7,372 bases of DNA from Betaproteobacteria bacterium. GTDB lineage: Bacteria > Pseudomonadota > Gammaproteobacteria > Burkholderiales > SG8-39. Both the position numbers and the translations under genes were made by a program. The stretch is taken from assembly GCA_012274205.1 (NCBI GenBank), contig JAAOZY010000397.1, forward strand, positions 1 through 7,372, given 5' to 3'. The notes beneath the pieces were generated by a model. That model did no database searches, was not told where the DNA came from, and saw only the letters and a list, made by a program, of their open reading frames with translations. Of this stretch, positions 4,581-7,372 are shown piece by piece (positions within the stretch are counted from its first letter, which is position 1; every line of letters starts with the position of its first letter).

Positions 4581-4802
4581 TCAGCTGGCGGTGGCGCAGC
4601 TTTCCTTCACGCCCAGCTTCTTCAGGATGTAGCCCAGCGGGCAGGCCTTGGTGAAGCCGAATTGCAGCAGATTGGCGCCGACAAAGGCGGTGAACCACAG
4701 CCAGTAGGCGCTGTGGAATACCGGGCTCGCCGGCACGCCCAGCGCGAGCGAAAGCAGGATGAAGCTTCCGGCAATAGCGTGAATCAGATCGTTGACAGTC
4801 AC
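4581..4802 (-). CDS. DUF2892 small inner-membrane protein (YgaP-type transmembrane domain), 73 aa
   Basis: This is a two-helix membrane protein. An N-terminal VNDLIHAIAGSFILLSLALG helix (about residues 3-22) is followed by a second helix containing the family hallmark FVGANLLQFGFTKACPLGYI (40-59), and then a short KKLGVKESCATAS tail. DUF2892 domains also occur fused to rhodanese in E. coli YgaP, and stand-alone copies are frequent next to sulfur-transfer genes. Cys54 in the ACPLGYIL motif is conserved in the family; Cys69 is extra. The start is GTG at 4802, supported by AGGAG (4814-4810) 7 bases upstream. That ribosome site overlaps the stop codon of the RND gene, leaving a 10-base gap and suggesting translational coupling. 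The stop faces the DedA-rhodanese stop across 32 bases. The molecular role is unknown. Confidence 0.88.
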   Translation of the reverse strand: MTVNDLIHAIAGSFILLSLALGVPASPVFHSAYWLWFTAFVGANLLQFGFTKACPLGYILKKLGVKESCATAS

Positions 4803-4809
4803 AGCGGTA

Positions 4810-4814
4810 CTCCT
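4810..4814 (-). promoter_or_regulatory. Shine-Dalgarno of the DUF2892 gene overlapping the RND stop codon
   Basis: AGGAG on the minus strand overlaps the TAG stop of the RND gene (4815-4813) by two bases and sits 7 bases before the GTG at 4802. Ribosomes ending the pump gene would be placed on this site, so the two proteins are probably made in coupled fashion. It also supports GTG as the true start. Confidence 0.65.
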
Positions 4815-7372
4815 ATTGGTGTTGGGAGGAATCGGGATTCGTAGCCGGTTCGGGCGACGCCGCGCCCGGGCCGGCCGGGCGCGCCGGCCAGCGTTTCCAG
4901 TTCGCGGCGTAATACAGCACCGGAATCACCACCAGCGTCAGCACGGTGGATACCAGGATGCCGAATATCAGCGATATCGCCAGGCCGTTGAATATCGGAT
5001 CGTCGAGGATGAACAGCGCGCCCAGCATCGCCGCCAGGCCGGTCAGCACGATCGGTTTGGCGCGCGTCGCGCCGGCGTTGATCACGGCGTGCTCGAAATC
5101 GGCGCCGCCCTCCATCTGCAGGTTGATGAAGTCCACCAGCAGGATGGAATTGCGCACGATGATGCCGGCGAGCGCGATCATGCCTATCATGGAGGTCGCG
5201 GTGAACTGCGCGCCGAGCAGCGCATGCCCGGGCATCACGCCGATGATGGTGAGCGGGATCGGCGCCATGATGATCAGCGGCACCAGGTAGGACTTGAACT
5301 GCGCCACCACCAGCAGGTAGATCAGGATCAGCCCGACCGCATAGGCAAGGCCCATGTCGCGGAAGGTTTCGTAGGTCACCTGCCATTCGCCGTCCCACTT
5401 GATCGCATAGCCGGCATAGGCGTCCTCGGGCTGGCGTATGTAGTATTCGCCCAGGGTTCCGCCCTGTGCCAGTGGCTTGCCGAGGATGCGGCTGCGGATG
5501 TCGAACATGCCATAGAGCGGGCTGTCGAGCTTGCCCGCCATGTCGCCGACCACGTACACCACCGGCAGCAGGTCCTTGTGATAGTAGGTGAGGTCGCGCG
5601 CGACCGGCTCCGCGTGCACCAGTTCGGTCAGCGGAATCAGGGCCCCGCTGGCGCTGCGCACCTTGAGCCGCAGCAGCGCTTCGACGCGGCTCGCCTGTGC
5701 CGGCGGCAGCGACAGGCGCACCGGCACTTCGTATTTCGCCCCGCTGTCGTGCAAAGGCGTGACGTCCTCGCCGGCGAGCCCGATGCGTATCGCGGCGACG
5801 ATGTCGCTTTGCGCCACGCCGATCAGCGCCGCCTTGGCCTGGTCCACGCGCAGGCGCAGTTTCGGCGCCGCCTCATCGACGCTGTCGTCGACGTCGACGA
5901 TGTCCGGCGTGGCAGAGAAATCGGCGCGCAGCTGCTTTGCCACCGCGATCTGGCCCGGGTAGTCCGGACCATAGACTTCGGCCACGATCGGCGCCTGGAC
6001 CGGCGGGCCCGGCGGCACTTCCACCACCTTGAGCGAGGCGCCGTTGCGCGCGGCGATGGCCTCGAGCTGCGGGCGCAGCGCAAGCGCGATTTCGTGGCTC
6101 TGGCGTTTGCGCTGGTGCTTGTCCACCAGGTTCACCTGTATGTCGCCGAGCTCGGGCGACTGGCGCAGGTAGTACTGGCGCACCAGGCCGTTGAAATTGA
6201 TCGGCGCACTGGTGCCGGCGTAGGCCTGATAGTCCGTCACTTCGGGTACCGTCGCCACATACGCGCCCATTTCCTGCAGCACGGCCGAGGTGCGCTCAAG
6301 CGGCGTGCCGGTGGGCATGTCCACCACAAGCTGCAGTTCCGATTTGTTGTCGAAAGGCAGCATTTTCAGCACCACCAGCTTGAGGCCGGCGAGCGACACC
6401 GCGCCCAGTATCAGCACAAGTATGCCGATGTAGAGCGTGCCGCGCGCCTTGCCGCCTTTGGCGCCGCCGAGGAACGGCCCGATGACGCGGCGGAACAGGC
6501 GCAGCGCGCCGGTTTCTTCGGGTTCTTCTCCGATCGCCGCGCTGTGCGGCTTGAGCAGCTTCAGCGCCAGCCAGGGCGTGACGATGAAGGCGATCGCGAG
6601 CGAAATGATCATGCCCATGCTGGCGTTGATCGGGATCGGGCTCATGTAAGGGCCCATGAGGCCGGTGACAAAGGCCATCGGCAGCAGCGCCGCGATCACG
6701 GTGAAGGTCGCGAGTATGGTCGGTCCGCCGACTTCGTCCACCGCATCCGGGATCAGCGCCGCCAGCGACAATCCGGAATGCGCGCCGCGGCGGTGGATGT
6801 TCTCCACCACCACGATCGCATCGTCGACCAGTATGCCGATGGAGAATATCAACGCGAACAGCGACACCCGGTTGAGCGTGAAGCCCCAGGCCCAGGAAGC
6901 GAACAGGGTCGCGGCCAGTGTCAGGATCACCGCTGTGCCCACGATCACCGCCTCGCGCCGCCCCAACGCCGCCCATACCAGCACGACCACCGACAGCGTC
7001 GCGAAGATCAGTTTCTGGATCAGCTTCATCGCCTTGTCGTTGGCGGTCACGCCGTAGTCGCGCGTGACCGAGACTTCGACGCCCGCGGGAATGATGCTGC
7101 CCTTCAACTGCTCCACCCGGCGGATCAGGTGTTCGGCCACATCGACCGCGTTTTCGCCCGGCTTTTTCGACACCGCGAGGGTCACCGCCGGGAATTCGCC
7201 CTGCGCCTTGTTGCTGCCGGCAACGCCGTTGCCGTACCAGACATAGTGCGTGGGCAACTCCGGGCCGTCGCGCACCTCGGCCACGTCTTCGAGATAAATC
7301 GGCCGGCCCTGAATTGCGCCGACCACCAGGCGCTTCACCTCGCCGGCCGAGGCGACGAATTGCCCCACCTCG
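4813..7372 (-). CDS. RND-family efflux transporter permease (AcrB-like), N-terminus cut by right edge
   Basis: About 852 residues are visible, ending in TNPDSSQHQ. The frame is open at the right edge, and the full family length is about 1040-1080, so some 200 N-terminal residues lie outside. The GTG at 7368 is internal to the frame, not a start. Visible order: the end of the first porter/docking region (RPIYLEDVAEVRDGPELP); the first membrane bundle with GILVDDAIVVVENIHRRG (TM4), whose paired aspartates are the proton-relay residues; the second porter region (PPGPPVQAPIVAEVYGPDYP); and the second bundle with VRNSILLVDFIN and a final LTLVVIPVLYYAANW. The protein works as an inner-membrane trimer driving efflux with a periplasmic adaptor and outer-membrane channel, which are probably encoded outside the window. 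TM4 resembles the HAE (drug/organic) branch. The substrate is unknown. The DUF2892 gene follows after 10 bases. Confidence 0.9.
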   Translation of the reverse strand, partial: EVGQFVASAGEVKRLVVGAIQGRPIYLEDVAEVRDGPELPTHYVWYGNGVAGSNKAQGEFPAVTLAVSKKPGENAVDVAEHLIRRVEQLKGSIIPAGVEVSVTRDYGVTANDKAMKLIQKLIFATLSVVVLVWAALGRREAVIVGTAVILTLAATLFASWAWGFTLNRVSLFALIFSIGILVDDAIVVVENIHRRGAHSGLSLAALIPDAVDEVGGPTILATFTVIAALLPMAFVTGLMGPYMSPIPINASMGMIISLAIAFIVTPWLALKLLKPHSAAIGEEPEETGALRLFRRVIGPFLGGAKGGKARGTLYIGILVLILGAVSLAGLKLVVLKMLPFDNKSELQLVVDMPTGTPLERTSAVLQEMGAYVATVPEVTDYQAYAGTSAPINFNGLVRQYYLRQSPELGDIQVNLVDKHQRKRQSHEIALALRPQLEAIAARNGASLKVVEVPPGPPVQAPIVAEVYGPDYPGQIAVAKQLRADFSATPDIVDVDDSVDEAAPKLRLRVDQAKAALIGVAQSDIVAAIRIGLAGEDVTPLHDSGAKYEVPVRLSLPPAQASRVEALLRLKVRSASGALIPLTELVHAEPVARDLTYYHKDLLPVVYVVGDMAGKLDSPLYGMFDIRSRILGKPLAQGGTLGEYYIRQPEDAYAGYAIKWDGEWQVTYETFRDMGLAYAVGLILIYLLVVAQFKSYLVPLIIMAPIPLTIIGVMPGHALLGAQFTATSMIGMIALAGIIVRNSILLVDFINLQMEGGADFEHAVINAGATRAKPIVLTGLAAMLGALFILDDPIFNGLAISLIFGILVSTVLTLVVIPVLYYAANWKRWPARPAGPGAASPEPATNPDSSQHQ

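Noticed and set aside
4799..5398. Minus-strand 199-codon frame (and similar frames at 6296-6976) inside the RND gene
   Set aside because: His/Arg/Asp-rich translations offset from the clear RND frame; shadows.

Overview
The window is GC-rich, densely packed bacterial DNA with the codon use and gene types of a Gram-negative proteobacterium: an RND efflux pump, a DedA protein, and a DsrE2-like and a rhodanese sulfur carrier. The mix suggests a beta- or gammaproteobacterium with active sulfur chemistry, possibly a sulfur oxidizer. This is inference from gene content; there is no rRNA or other taxonomic marker.

Layout, left to right. (1) 1-628, minus strand: a 50-residue exported peptide gene followed by a DsrE2-like sulfur-carrier gene that runs off the left edge, with a strong hairpin between them. 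(2) 629-770: a control region with a promoter and the palindrome ATACT-N6-AGTAT. (3) 771-3009, minus strand: a tight three-gene unit encoding a CsoR/RcnR-family repressor, a TDT (TehA/SLAC1-like) membrane transporter and a SAM-dependent methyltransferase. (4) 3010-3148: a divergent control region in which two overlapping, oppositely directed promoters share one ATACT-N6-AGTAT palindrome. (5) 3149-4548, plus strand: an OsmC-family protein and a DedA-rhodanese fusion. (6) 4581-7372, minus strand: a large RND permease, truncated by the right edge, followed by a small DUF2892 membrane protein. The DedA-rhodanese and DUF2892 genes converge, with 32 bases between their stops.

Working model (inference): the CsoR-like protein is a thiol- or metal-responsive repressor that binds the two nearly identical palindromes. 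It would thereby control its own operon, the osmC/DedA-rhodanese operon and the small-peptide/DsrE2 operon. The controlled genes combine sulfane-sulfur handling (rhodanese, DsrE2, two-cysteine OsmC), a TDT channel that could export sulfite or another anion, and a methyltransferase. Together they look like a compact module for sensing and clearing reactive sulfur or a related toxic species. The TDT plus methyltransferase pair recalls the tehA/tehB tellurite-resistance pair. The RND/DUF2892 operon is a neighbour whose promoter lies outside the window, so whether it shares this control cannot be judged.

No tRNA, rRNA, CRISPR array, insertion sequence or convincing intrinsic terminator was found, and no gap between genes exceeds 300 bases.
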